Shown: positions 46,200 to 55,626 of the stretch, in pieces
Layout of the letters: every line of letters starts with the position of its first letter
Position numbering within the stretch: the first letter of the stretch is position 1
Assembly: GCF_963682185.1 (NCBI RefSeq)
Contig: NZ_OY821667.1
Location: 4,911,501-4,975,500, forward strand
Source: an uncultured Cohaesibacter sp.
GTDB lineage: Bacteria > Pseudomonadota > Alphaproteobacteria > Rhizobiales > Cohaesibacteraceae
Direction of reading: 5' to 3'
DNA: 64,000 nucleotides
Notes under the pieces: generated by a model
Told to the model about the DNA's origin: nothing
Seen by the model: the letters and a program-made list of their open reading frames with translations, nothing else
Database searches by the model: none
Made by a program: the position numbers and the translations under genes

Positions 46200-47000
46200 A
46201 TGATGCACTCCGACTTCCATGTGGTCTCAGCCAAAGACCTCTGTCTGACCTTTCAGACCAATGATGGGCCGGTCCATGCGCTCAAGGATGTCAATTTACA
46301 AATAGACAAGGGCGATTTTGTCAGTTTCATTGGCCCGTCCGGCTGTGGCAAGACAACCTTTCTGCGTGCCATCGCTGCTTTGGAAAATCCCACCTCCGGT
46401 GAGCTGACGGTGAATGGCACTTCGCCCGAACTGGCGCGAAAAGACCGCGCCTACGGCTATGTGTTTCAGGCCGCTGGCCTCTACCCATGGCGCACGATTG
46501 CGCGCAACATCAAATTGCCCCTTGAGATCATGGGCTTCACCAGAGCCGAGCAGAATGAGCGGGTCGAACGGGTGCTCAAGCTGGTGGATCTGGAAGGCTT
46601 TGGCAACAAGTTCCCATGGCAGCTTTCTGGCGGTATGCAGCAGCGCGCCTCCATCGCGCGCGCACTGTCATTCGATGCTGATATCCTGCTGATGGATGAA
46701 CCCTTCGGGGCATTGGACGAGATCGTACGAGACCATCTCAACGAACAGCTTCTCAAGCTCTGGTCGAGCACGGGCAAGACCATCGGCTTTGTGACCCATT
46801 CCATTCCAGAGGCTGTTTATCTTTCTACCAAGATTGTTGTCATGAGCCCACGTCCGGGCCGTATCACGGATGTCATCGAGAGCACGCTTCCAAAGGAACG
46901 CCCGCTTTCCATCCGTGACAGTCAGGAATTCATCGACATTGCCCATCGCGTGCGCGAGGGCCTGAGAGCCGGTCATGGCGATGGAGCGAATGATGCGTAA
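46200..47000 (+). CDS. ABC importer ATPase (pyrimidine/hydantoin-linked)
   Basis: A 266-residue ATPase of the SsuB/TauB/ThiZ type with Walker A GPSGCGKTTF, signature LSGGMQQR and Walker B ILLMDEPFG. It powers the importer with the two permeases and binding protein downstream. ATG codons at 46200 and 46203 are both possible. Its 3' end overlaps the first permease gene. Confidence 0.9.
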   Translation: MMHSDFHVVSAKDLCLTFQTNDGPVHALKDVNLQIDKGDFVSFIGPSGCGKTTFLRAIAALENPTSGELTVNGTSPELARKDRAYGYVFQAAGLYPWRTIARNIKLPLEIMGFTRAEQNERVERVLKLVDLEGFGNKFPWQLSGGMQQRASIARALSFDADILLMDEPFGALDEIVRDHLNEQLLKLWSSTGKTIGFVTHSIPEAVYLSTKIVVMSPRPGRITDVIESTLPKERPLSIRDSQEFIDIAHRVREGLRAGHGDGANDA

Positions 47001-47856
47001 GCTGTTTGCTGTTTTCACTGTCGTTCTGGTCATCGTCGCGATCTGGTATGCAGCGGCAGTGAAGATGAACGCCAAATGGGCCTATGATCAGGCCGCACGC
47101 GCCAAGGTCGAGATCTCTTTCTCGGAACTGGTCAAAGACACCTGGGCGCAGGAGCGTCCGGTTCTGCCAGCGCCGCATCAGGTGATGACCGAGCTCTGGA
47201 AAACGACGGTTGGCAAGAAGATCACCTCCAAGCGGTCTCTCATTTTTCATGGCTGGATCACGCTCGAGGCGACCTTGTTGGGCTTTATCACTGGCACGTT
47301 GCTGGGCATCGCGCTTTCGGTTGGCATCATCTATATCCGCGCCATGGACATGAGCGTCATGCCATGGGCCATTGCCTCCCAGACCGTGCCCATTCTGGCC
47401 ATCGCACCGATGATCATCGTCGTGCTCAACTCGGTCGGCATTCAGGGCTTGATCCCCAAGGCGATTATCTCGGCCTATTTGAGCTTCTTCCCCGTGTTGG
47501 TGGGTATGGTGAAAGGCTTGCGCGCGCCCGATCATATGCAGATGGATTTGCTCAAGACCTACAACGCCTCCAAGAGCGACGCCTTCTACAAGCTGCGCCT
47601 GCCGTCTTCAGTGCCTTATCTGTTCACCTCCATGAAGGTGGGTATAGCGGCCTCGCTGGTCGGTACCATCGTGGGAGAATTGCCAACCGGAGCAATCCGC
47701 GGGCTGGGTGCACGTCTTTTGACTGGCTCCTATTATGGCCAGACCATCCAGATGTGGGCAGCGCTGTTCGCCGCAGCTCTGCTGGCAGCCGGACTTGTGG
47801 CACTCGTCGGATTGGCTGAGAAATCTGTTCTGAAGAAAATGGGGATGGTGCGATGA
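46993..47856 (+). CDS. ABC importer permease
   Basis: A 287-residue permease with about six membrane helices and the BPD-type loop around ASKSDAFYKLRLPSSVPY. The start is uncertain among in-frame ATG codons 46975, 46981, 46990 and 46993; 46993 has GGAG 6 nt upstream. It overlaps the ATPase gene by 8 nt and the next permease by 4 nt. Confidence 0.85.
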   Translation: MRKLFAVFTVVLVIVAIWYAAAVKMNAKWAYDQAARAKVEISFSELVKDTWAQERPVLPAPHQVMTELWKTTVGKKITSKRSLIFHGWITLEATLLGFITGTLLGIALSVGIIYIRAMDMSVMPWAIASQTVPILAIAPMIIVVLNSVGIQGLIPKAIISAYLSFFPVLVGMVKGLRAPDHMQMDLLKTYNASKSDAFYKLRLPSSVPYLFTSMKVGIAASLVGTIVGELPTGAIRGLGARLLTGSYYGQTIQMWAALFAAALLAAGLVALVGLAEKSVLKKMGMVR

Positions 47857-48698
47857 CCCTGGTGCTGACTGCAATTGTCATCTGGATCGTGGCTTCATGG
47901 ATCAATGTGAAGCTGTCCCGATCCTCGGCCCATAGCACGCTTCTTGTGCGCTTTCTGGTGCCCTTCATTTTTGGCGTCACCATCATCGCAGCGTGGGAAC
48001 TGCTGGCACGCGGATTAGACATCCCGTCGGTCATCCTGCCGCCGCCATCGGCCATTGCCACGCGCTTCGCTGCATCTACCGATATCCTGTGGCTCGATTT
48101 CGTGCAGACCTTCGTCAAGGGCGCGCTGACTGGCTATATCATGGGCTGCGGAGCGGCCTTCCTGACGGCGATCCTGATTGACCGTGTGCCTTTCCTGCAG
48201 CTTGGTCTGTTACCGGTTGGCAACTTCGTGGCCGCGTTGCCCATCGTCGGTATTGCCCCGATCCTCGTTATGTGGTTCGGTTTTGACTGGCAGTCCAAAG
48301 CCGCAGTGGTCGTAGTGATGGTCTTCTTCCCCATGCTGGTCAACTGCGTTCAGGGGCTCTCGGATACAGACAGCATGCAGCGCGACCTGATGAAGACCTA
48401 TGCGGCGAGTTACGCCGATACATTGCTCAAGCTGCGCCTGCCAGCGGCGATGCCATTCATTTTCAATGGTCTGAAAATTTCGACCACCTCGGCGCTTATC
48501 GGCGCGATTGTGGCTGAATTTTTCGGCTCTCCGATTGTCGGCATGGGATTTCGTATCTCAACCGAGGTCGGCAAGCTCGGGCTCGATATGGTCTGGGCAG
48601 AAATTACGGTTGCGGCTATCGCCGGCTCTCTTTTTTATGGAGCCGTGGCCGCAATCGAAAAAGGGGTGACCTTCTGGCATCCCTCTCAAAGGGGCTAA
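47853..48698 (+). CDS. ABC importer permease
   Basis: A 281-residue permease of the SsuC/ThiX type, about six to seven helices, with the conserved cytoplasmic loop ASYADTLLKLRLPAAMPF. It forms a heterodimer with the preceding permease. A Cys/Gly-rich helix (MGCGAAF) lies near residue 97. Confidence 0.87.
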   Translation: MTLVLTAIVIWIVASWINVKLSRSSAHSTLLVRFLVPFIFGVTIIAAWELLARGLDIPSVILPPPSAIATRFAASTDILWLDFVQTFVKGALTGYIMGCGAAFLTAILIDRVPFLQLGLLPVGNFVAALPIVGIAPILVMWFGFDWQSKAAVVVVMVFFPMLVNCVQGLSDTDSMQRDLMKTYAASYADTLLKLRLPAAMPFIFNGLKISTTSALIGAIVAEFFGSPIVGMGFRISTEVGKLGLDMVWAEITVAAIAGSLFYGAVAAIEKGVTFWHPSQRG

Positions 48699-48773
48699 AA
48701 GACCCCATCTAATAACCTAAGAAAAGCAACACCTTAACCAAAATCCTTAATGGAACACCAAAGGGAATAGAAG

Positions 48774-49775
48774 ATGAGAGACACTTTCAAGACTTTTGCG
48801 ATTGGCGCATGTGCAGCTGCCTCGATCTTTGCAGCCACCGGAGCCAACGCGGCAGATGACTTTACCCTTCAGCTGAAATGGGTGACTCAGGCCCAGTTTG
48901 CCGGCTATTATGTTGCGCTGGAAAAGGGCTTCTATGAAGAAGAAGACCTCAATGTCACCATCAAACCGGGCGGTCCGGATATTGCTCCCACGCAGATCCT
49001 TGCTGGTGGCGGTGCTGATGTCGTGGTCGACTGGATGCCATCTGCTCTGGCTGCTCGCGAAAAGGGCCTGCCGCTGGTGAACATCGCTCAGCCTTACAAA
49101 TCCTCCGGCATGATGCTGACTTGCCTTAAGGAAAGCGGCGTAAAGACCCCTGAAGACTTCCCGGGCAAAACCCTTGGTGTCTGGTTCTTCGGTAACGAAT
49201 ATCCATTCCTCAGCTGGATGAGCATTCTGGGCATTCCGACCGACGGTGGCGATGATGGCGTAACCGTCCTCAAGCAGGGCTTCAACGTCGATCCTCTGCT
49301 CCAGAAACAGGCTTCCTGTATCTCCACCATGACCTACAACGAATATTGGCAGGTGATTGATGCTGGCATCTCTGAAGATGAACTGATCACTTTCAAGTAT
49401 GAAGATCAGGGCGTTGCAACGCTGGAAGACGGCCTCTATGTGCTCGAAGACAAGCTGGCTGACGATGCCGAAGTCGACAAACTGGCACGCTTCGTGAAAG
49501 CCTCCATGAAAGGCTGGAAATGGGCGGAATCCAATCCCGATGAAGCAGCCGAGATCGTTCTGGAATATGACGAAACCGGTGCCCAGACCGAAAAGCACCA
49601 GAAGCGTATGATGGCCGAAGTTGCCAAGTTGACCGCAGGCTCCAACGGCGCTCTTGATCCGGCCGACTATGAGCGCACCGTCAAGACCCTGATGAGCGGC
49701 GGTTCTGCTCCGGTTATCTCCAAGGCACCAGAAGGCGCCTGGACCCACAAGATTACCGATCTGGCTCTGAAGTAA
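48774..49775 (+). CDS. ABC importer substrate-binding protein (NMT1/THI5-like)
   Basis: A 333-residue periplasmic protein with a signal peptide (about 1-26, ending ANAADD). The LQLKWVTQAQFAGYYVALEKG block is typical of NMT1/THI5-like proteins that bind pyrimidine-like ligands such as HMP. The clustered catabolic genes point to a pyrimidine, dihydropyrimidine or hydantoin ligand (inference). Confidence 0.88.
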   Translation: MRDTFKTFAIGACAAASIFAATGANAADDFTLQLKWVTQAQFAGYYVALEKGFYEEEDLNVTIKPGGPDIAPTQILAGGGADVVVDWMPSALAAREKGLPLVNIAQPYKSSGMMLTCLKESGVKTPEDFPGKTLGVWFFGNEYPFLSWMSILGIPTDGGDDGVTVLKQGFNVDPLLQKQASCISTMTYNEYWQVIDAGISEDELITFKYEDQGVATLEDGLYVLEDKLADDAEVDKLARFVKASMKGWKWAESNPDEAAEIVLEYDETGAQTEKHQKRMMAEVAKLTAGSNGALDPADYERTVKTLMSGGSAPVISKAPEGAWTHKITDLALK

Positions 49776-49807
49776 GCCAGCTCAGCAATAAAGTGGTCTG
49801 ACTTGAT

Positions 49808-49834
49808 CCGCATCCGGGTTTGCCTCGGATGCGG
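49808..49834 (+). other. Hairpin between importer and F420 operon
   Basis: CCGCATCCG (49808-49816) and CGGATGCGG (49826-49834) form a perfect 9-bp stem with a 9-nt loop. No T-run follows, so read-through into cofG is possible. Confidence 0.55.
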
Positions 49835-50001
49835 AGAGAGTGAGCCCCAAAGGCACCGAACAATAAAAGACATCTGATACCGCGCACGCTTTCCGGGGCA
49901 TCTAGACCGGTTTTGCGCGAACAGGACCGCTTTGTCTCAATTTCAGGGCGCGCGACCCTGTCAGAATATTGTTCGAAACAGTTTGATTTTTCAAGAAGGG
50001 C

Positions 50002-51213
50002 ATGCGCGACAAGATGCTGGTACAGAGTGAACGCAACAGTCGATCTCATGAAGTGTATGGGGACCTCTCAACGGGAACCCGCGAGCTTTATGATGAAGCG
50101 CGATATCTGCAAAAGGCCGATCTGGAAAGCCTGATGGCGCGGGCCTGTGTCATTCGTGAGGCGCGTTGGGGCCGCACTGTGACCTATTCGCGCAAGGCTT
50201 TTGTTCCGCTCACCAACATGTGCCGGGATACCTGCGCCTACTGTACCTTTGTCAAGCATCCCGACCATCCCGACGCCAATATCATGTCGCCCGAACAGGT
50301 GTTGGCAACAGCACGCAAAGGTGAGGCGCAAGGCTGCAAGGAATTGCTCTTCAGCTTGGGAGAAAAGCCCGAATTGCGCTACGAGCGTGCAAGGGCTGCA
50401 CTCTCTCTGCTAGGCTATGAAAGCATGACCGACTATCTGGCGGATATGTGTGCGCTGGTGTTGGAAGAAACCGCCATGCTGCCCCACATCAATGCGGGCA
50501 CGCTCAGCGATGAAGAATTGGAAAAGCTGCGCCCGGTTTCCGCTTCCATGGGCATGATGCTCGAAACCATCTCCCGTCGTCTGATGCATAAGGGCGAGGC
50601 GCATTATGCCTGTCCGGACAAGGTGCCCTTGCAGCGTCTACGCACGCTGGAGCGGGCAGGGGAACGCAAGGTGCCCTTTACCACCGGCTTGCTCATCGGT
50701 ATCGGCGAAACATGGGAAGAGCGCATCGAGGCACTCCATGCCATCAATGAGAGCCACAAGCGCCATGGTCACATCCAGGAAGTTATTATCCAGAATTTCC
50801 AGACCAAACCAGATATCGCCATGGCGCACCATAAGGAACCCAGCCTTGAGGATATGCTCAGAACCATCGCTGCGGCTCGGCTCATTCTGTCGCCGGATAT
50901 CAGCTTGCAGGCGCCGCCAAATCTTAGCGCCCACCACATCGCCTATCTCGATGCAGGTATCAACGATTGGGGTGGCATCTCGCCGGTGACCATCGATTTC
51001 ATCAATCCTCAGCATGTCTGGCCGCAAATCGATGTCTTGGCCGAGAGTTGCAAAAGCGCTGGCTTTGCGCTCAAGGAACGCCTTCCCATTTATCCGGACT
51101 ATTTGAAACGGGGCTCCGCATTTTTAAGCCCTCAACTGCAAGATCGCGTCGCTGCAATGGCTGCACGCGACGGTCTGGCTCAAGAACAACGACACCTGAT
51201 GCAGGGAGAATAA
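50002..51213 (+). CDS. cofG: F420 biosynthesis radical SAM enzyme CofG
   Basis: A 403-residue 7,8-didemethyl-8-hydroxy-5-deazariboflavin (Fo) synthase subunit. The radical SAM cysteines are at 74, 78 and 81 (MCRDTCAYC). It makes Fo with CofH from the tyrosine-ribitylaminouracil adduct. In actinobacteria the two are fused as FbiC; here they are separate. An alternative start is ATG 50014. First gene of a seven-gene run with no gaps above 63 nt. Confidence 0.93.
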   Translation: MRDKMLVQSERNSRSHEVYGDLSTGTRELYDEARYLQKADLESLMARACVIREARWGRTVTYSRKAFVPLTNMCRDTCAYCTFVKHPDHPDANIMSPEQVLATARKGEAQGCKELLFSLGEKPELRYERARAALSLLGYESMTDYLADMCALVLEETAMLPHINAGTLSDEELEKLRPVSASMGMMLETISRRLMHKGEAHYACPDKVPLQRLRTLERAGERKVPFTTGLLIGIGETWEERIEALHAINESHKRHGHIQEVIIQNFQTKPDIAMAHHKEPSLEDMLRTIAAARLILSPDISLQAPPNLSAHHIAYLDAGINDWGGISPVTIDFINPQHVWPQIDVLAESCKSAGFALKERLPIYPDYLKRGSAFLSPQLQDRVAAMAARDGLAQEQRHLMQGE

Positions 51214-51217
51214 GATC

Positions 51218-52495
51218 ATGACCAATGAAATAGTAAATAATATTGAGAATGACATTGAGATTGATACGTCTGCTATCTCCCATCCCGTCAGAGATGTTCT
51301 TGATAAGGCATTGGAAGGGCGTGAGATTACGCAATTGGAGGCTGTCACACTGTTCAAGGCAAATGGGCATGCCGACAAACAAGCGATCTATCACACCGCG
51401 GATCTGTTGCGCCAAAAAGCCAATGGTGATCTGGTGACCTTTACCGTCAACCGGAACATCAATTTCACCAATGTCTGCTATATGGGGTGCAAGTTCTGCA
51501 ACTTCGCCAAACGCGCCGACGAAGAAGATGCGCAATGGCACTCGGTGGAAGAGGTGCTGCGCCGCTGCCATGAAGCTTGGGACCGTGGCGCGACCGAAGT
51601 CTGCATTCAGGGTGGGCTCCACCCCAAGCTTCCCGGCACCTATTATGAAGAGCTCTGCCGCGCCATCAAGGCCGAGCTCCCGGATATGCATCTTCATGCT
51701 TTCTCGCCCTTTGAAGTCTGGTATGGCGCATCGAAAAGCCGCAAGCCTTACCGAGAGTTTCTGCAAGGGCTTAAAGAGGCCGGTCTGGGCACCATGCCGG
51801 GCACGGCCGCGGAAATTCTTGATACCGAGATCCGCAAACAGCTGACCAAGGACAAGCTCAGCACGGAGAAATGGGTCGAGATCATCCGCACCGCGCATGA
51901 GGTTGGCATCAAGACAACTGCCACCATCATGTATGGCCATATCGACGCGCCGGAGCATTGGGCTGCACATATCGATCTGTTGCGATCCATCCAGAAAGAT
52001 ACCGGCGGCTTTACTGAATTTGTGCCGCTGTCCTATCAGCATGTGGGCACCGCTCTCTATACCGAAAATCCGGGCAAGGTGCGCATGGGGCCGAGCACGG
52101 ACGAAATCGACAAGATGCATGCGGTTTCCCGCATCATGCTGCATGGGCTGATTGATAATATTCAGGTTTCCTGGACCAAATTGGGGCCAGACCATGCGAT
52201 GGCCATGCTCAACCGCGGCGCCAACGACATGGGCGGAACCTTGATGGAAGAGAGCATCTCGCGCGCCGCCGGAGCTGATCATGGGCAAGAGATTACCGCC
52301 TATGAGCTGACGCAGATCGTGCGGGCGTCGGGGCGCACGCCAGCGCGCCGCTCAAGCGATTATCGTATTCTGGATGTTTATGATGATCATGATCCGCAAC
52401 CGCTTGCACCGCTGATCGAGCGGGGTGACAAAGATCCTCTCGACTTCCTCAAGATGTTCCCGGATGCCTCCTCGGGTCTGGAGGCGGCCGAATGA
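51218..52495 (+). CDS. cofH: F420 biosynthesis radical SAM enzyme CofH
   Basis: A 425-residue 5-amino-6-(D-ribitylamino)uracil:tyrosine 4-hydroxybenzyl transferase. Radical SAM cysteines are at 87, 91 and 94 (VCYMGCKFC). PLSYQHVGTALY and NDMGGTLMEESISRAAGA are typical CofH blocks. It starts 4 nt after cofG and overlaps cofD by 4 nt. Confidence 0.93.
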   Translation: MTNEIVNNIENDIEIDTSAISHPVRDVLDKALEGREITQLEAVTLFKANGHADKQAIYHTADLLRQKANGDLVTFTVNRNINFTNVCYMGCKFCNFAKRADEEDAQWHSVEEVLRRCHEAWDRGATEVCIQGGLHPKLPGTYYEELCRAIKAELPDMHLHAFSPFEVWYGASKSRKPYREFLQGLKEAGLGTMPGTAAEILDTEIRKQLTKDKLSTEKWVEIIRTAHEVGIKTTATIMYGHIDAPEHWAAHIDLLRSIQKDTGGFTEFVPLSYQHVGTALYTENPGKVRMGPSTDEIDKMHAVSRIMLHGLIDNIQVSWTKLGPDHAMAMLNRGANDMGGTLMEESISRAAGADHGQEITAYELTQIVRASGRTPARRSSDYRILDVYDDHDPQPLAPLIERGDKDPLDFLKMFPDASSGLEAAE

Positions 52496-53460
52496 GCGAG
52501 AAACAGAAGCTGAAGGTTACCCTGCTGGCCGGTGGGGTCGGCGGGGCGAAGATGGCCGAAGGCTTTGCTTCGCTGGAGGACGTCGATCTCACCATCATCG
52601 GCAACGTGGCTGATGATGAGGCGTTTCACGGTCTGTGGGTGTCACCGGATATCGACACCATGACCTATACCCTCTCCGGTAGGATCAACCGTCAGCAGGG
52701 CTGGGGGCTGGCGGACGAAGGCACACGCGCGCTGGAGACCCTGACAAGCTTGGGCGAAGTTACATGGATGATGTTGGGTGACAGGGATTTCGGCCTGCAT
52801 ATCTATCGCACCATGCGCAGAATGAAGGGGGATAGGCCAAGTGATATCGCCGCTGATGTGGCCAAGGCTTTCGGCGTCAAATCCAAAATCCTGCTGCCAA
52901 CCGATGATGTGGTTCAAACGCGGGTCAAGACGGAACAGGGCTGGCTCAGTTTTCAGGAATATTTCGTCAAGGAAAAATGCGCCCCTGTCGTCAAGGCGCT
53001 GGAATTTGCTGGCATCGAAGAGGCGACCGCCACCCCTGAAGCTCTGGAAGCCATTGCGAGCGCGGAACTGCTCGTCATTGCACCCTCCAATCCGCTTGTC
53101 AGCATCGAGCCGATCCTTGCCATCGAGGGCATGCGCGAGGCCTTGAAAAAGAGTGCAGTACCGACCATCGCTGTCAGTCCGCTAATTGCCGGAAAGGTAG
53201 TCAAGGGACCTGCTGACAGAATGATGAGCGCTCTGGGGATGCGAGCCGATGCCGTTGGTGTGGCCACACGCTATCAGGGGCTTGCCGATATCTTGCTGAT
53301 TGATCATCAGGATATGGCTCTGTCTGCGGAGATCTTGGACCTTTCCATCGCGCCTCACTGCGCGGATATCATGATGAAGGATATGTCTGACAAGATGCGG
53401 CTCGCCTCGGAGATTGTCGACCTCGCCAGAGATCAAGGGCAGAATGGAGCGGCGGCATGA
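52492..53460 (+). CDS. cofD: 2-phospho-lactate-type transferase CofD
   Basis: A 322-residue CofD/FbiA transferase that joins Fo to the activated phospho-acid made by CofC. The N-terminal LLAGGVGGAKMAEG (9-22), NVADDEAF, MLGDRDFGLHI and APSNPLVSIEPIL blocks identify it. It overlaps cofH and cofC by 4 nt each. Confidence 0.93.
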   Translation: MSEKQKLKVTLLAGGVGGAKMAEGFASLEDVDLTIIGNVADDEAFHGLWVSPDIDTMTYTLSGRINRQQGWGLADEGTRALETLTSLGEVTWMMLGDRDFGLHIYRTMRRMKGDRPSDIAADVAKAFGVKSKILLPTDDVVQTRVKTEQGWLSFQEYFVKEKCAPVVKALEFAGIEEATATPEALEAIASAELLVIAPSNPLVSIEPILAIEGMREALKKSAVPTIAVSPLIAGKVVKGPADRMMSALGMRADAVGVATRYQGLADILLIDHQDMALSAEILDLSIAPHCADIMMKDMSDKMRLASEIVDLARDQGQNGAAA

Positions 53461-54116
53461 GCGAACGAGTGCTGGTCCTCATTCCCATGAAGGCACCCAC
53501 GCAAGCCAAGTCACGCCTCAAGTCTGTGTTGAGCGATAGGGAGCGTTCCGCTCTGGCTTTATCATTATTCAAAGTCGTCGTTACACGGGTCAAGGATGCT
53601 GTACAGAGACTTTCTGAGGTGGGTGTAAATCGGGATATTATTGATATCGCTGTTATTTCGAGCAGCGATACAATTGAATCCCAAGCAGCAGATCTCGGGA
53701 TCATCTATCTTGAAGAAGAGACCGGAGACGGTCTGGTTGCTGCGGTAGAGGAAGCTGCTGCAAAGGCCAGTTGGCGCGGCTATAAGCGCCTGTGTATTCT
53801 TCCCGGCGATCTTGCCGACCCATCGGCTTCAGACATTATGCGGCTGCTCTCCTATCCAATAGACGAGGGGACGATAGCCCTTTGTCCGTCACAGGATTTG
53901 GGGACCAATGCGCTGGTCGTAACCCTGCCGAGTCCGATGCCTTTTGCCTTCGGACCAGAGTCTTTCACACGACATTTCAGTCTGGCAGCGGACCGTGGGC
54001 TCATGCCGGTCATCCTGCCGCTCAAGAGCCTGCGCCGGGATATCGATACCCTGGCCGATTTGGATTATCTCGATGACAACCGGACGCTCGGCATCATGAA
54101 CAGGGAGGAAGCATGA
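53457..54116 (+). CDS. cofC: Phospho-lactate/glycerate guanylyltransferase CofC
   Basis: A 219-residue nucleotidyltransferase that activates 2-phospholactate, phosphoenolpyruvate or 3-phosphoglycerate with GTP. It has VLIPMKAPTQAKSRL near the N-terminus, LPGDLADP in the middle and QDLGTNALV. Proteobacterial enzymes can use 3-phosphoglycerate; which substrate is used here cannot be read from sequence by eye. Confidence 0.9.
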   Translation: MSERVLVLIPMKAPTQAKSRLKSVLSDRERSALALSLFKVVVTRVKDAVQRLSEVGVNRDIIDIAVISSSDTIESQAADLGIIYLEEETGDGLVAAVEEAAAKASWRGYKRLCILPGDLADPSASDIMRLLSYPIDEGTIALCPSQDLGTNALVVTLPSPMPFAFGPESFTRHFSLAADRGLMPVILPLKSLRRDIDTLADLDYLDDNRTLGIMNREEA

Positions 54117-54898
54117 CAGATAGCATGGCGTCTTCTCTTTGCATCACTGCCATCCCCGATGTGCCTGATATTGTCGAGGGCGACGATCTGGCGGCGATTA
54201 TTGGCGATTGCCTCGTAGCAAGCGGGCATACACCCGTTGAAGGAGATATTCTCTGCGTAGCGCAAAAGGTCTTTTCCAAGGCCGAAGGCTGTATCTATCC
54301 GCTTTCGGGCATTACGCCATCGCCCGAAGCATTGCGCTACGCCGAAGAGCTGGGCAAGGACCCCCGCAAGGTGGAAATCGTGCTGCGGGAAAGCGCCGAA
54401 GTCGTGCGTGCCTTCCGCCACCCCGGTCAGAGCGAAGGCACCATGATTTGCCGCCACAGGCTGGGCTTCATTTCGGCCAATGCCGCCGTTGATGAATCCA
54501 ACATTGCAGAAACGGATGCCGCCATGACGCTGCCGCCTGATCCCGACGCCAGCGTGATTGCCATGCGGGACGCGCTGGAAGCTCGTTTCGGCTGCCGCAT
54601 TGGTGTGGTGATGACAGACACCTTCGGGCGGCCTTGGCGCATCGCGCAGGTCAATGTGGCCATAGGGCTGGCTGGTGTGCCAGCCACCTTGCGCGAGCAG
54701 GGCAACGAAGATGCATGGGGCCGCACCATGAAAGTGACTGAGGCGGCCTTTGCTGATGAGCTGGCAGCCGCCTCCGGTCTCGTGGTCAAGAAGGCTGCAA
54801 AAACACCCCTCGTGTTGTTCCGTGGGCTCGACTGGAGCCCGTCCCGGAGCAAGGCCGAGGATCTGTTGAGAGGAAAACAAGAGGATATGTTCAGATGA
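54113..54898 (+). CDS. cofE: F420-0:gamma-glutamyl ligase CofE
   Basis: A 261-residue ligase that adds glutamates to F420-0. It has [27 protein letters not shown]-like [19 protein letters not shown], and the family length of archaeal CofE. It lacks the C-terminal FMN reductase domain of mycobacterial FbiB. It overlaps cofC and npdG by 4 nt. Confidence 0.93.
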   Translation: MTDSMASSLCITAIPDVPDIVEGDDLAAIIGDCLVASGHTPVEGDILCVAQKVFSKAEGCIYPLSGITPSPEALRYAEELGKDPRKVEIVLRESAEVVRAFRHPGQSEGTMICRHRLGFISANAAVDESNIAETDAAMTLPPDPDASVIAMRDALEARFGCRIGVVMTDTFGRPWRIAQVNVAIGLAGVPATLREQGNEDAWGRTMKVTEAAFADELAAASGLVVKKAAKTPLVLFRGLDWSPSRSKAEDLLRGKQEDMFR

Positions 54899-55563
54899 CG
54901 ATCGCAATCATTGGCGGCACAGGGCCGCAAGGGCAGGGGCTTGCCTTGAGATTTGCGCGCGCCGGTGTGCCAGTGGCTCTGGGCTCGCGTGATGCCACGC
55001 GTGCCGCGGAAATCGGTGTTGCCCTGCGCGCGCAGTTGGACGCCGCCGCCGCTCCAATTACGGGTGTTGCGAATGAGAAAGCCGTTATGATGGCTGATGA
55101 GTTGGTCATTCTCGCGGTGCCCTTTGCTGGCCACAATGCCACGCTGGAAGCACTCAAACCACATCTGGAAGGCAAGATCCTTGTCGATATCGTCGTGCCG
55201 CTGAAAGAGGGCGACCCCAAAAAGGTCGAGATGCCGCCCGAAGGCTCGGCGACAGAAGCAGCCCAGGCGCTGCTCGGGCCGGATATTCCAGTCGTTGGGG
55301 CCTTGCACAATGTGTCCGCAGCCACGCTGAAGACCCTCGAATGGGATATCAATTGCGATATTCTGGTGTGTGGCAATTCGCTTCCCGCCCGCAAGAAGGT
55401 CATGGCGCTGGTCGAGACGCTCGGTGTCGTCGCCTACAATGCTGGCGATGCTGAAGCTGCACGCTGCATCGAGGCGATCACGCCCATTCTCATTCGCATC
55501 AATATTTCCAAGCAGGTGCCCTTCACCCATGCCGGTGTGAAGATTCAGGCCCCGGCTCACTGA
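54895..55563 (+). CDS. npdG: F420:NADP oxidoreductase (NpdG/Fno)
   Basis: A 222-residue enzyme with [15 protein letters not shown] at 7-21 and GSRD after the second strand, the Fno/NpdG signature in which Arg favours NADP. It exchanges hydride between NADPH and F420. The overlap with cofE shows it is co-translated with the F420 genes; it would supply F420H2 to the next gene's product (inference). Confidence 0.9.
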   Translation: MTIAIIGGTGPQGQGLALRFARAGVPVALGSRDATRAAEIGVALRAQLDAAAAPITGVANEKAVMMADELVILAVPFAGHNATLEALKPHLEGKILVDIVVPLKEGDPKKVEMPPEGSATEAAQALLGPDIPVVGALHNVSAATLKTLEWDINCDILVCGNSLPARKKVMALVETLGVVAYNAGDAEAARCIEAITPILIRINISKQVPFTHAGVKIQAPAH

Positions 55564-55626
55564 TAAACAGAACAATCACCAAACCGACTTTTGAAAAGAC
55601 TTGAAGAACAAGGACAGGAGAGAGAG

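Noticed and set aside
54427-55575. A 382-codon minus-strand frame
   Set aside because: It is antisense to cofE and npdG, both firmly identified.
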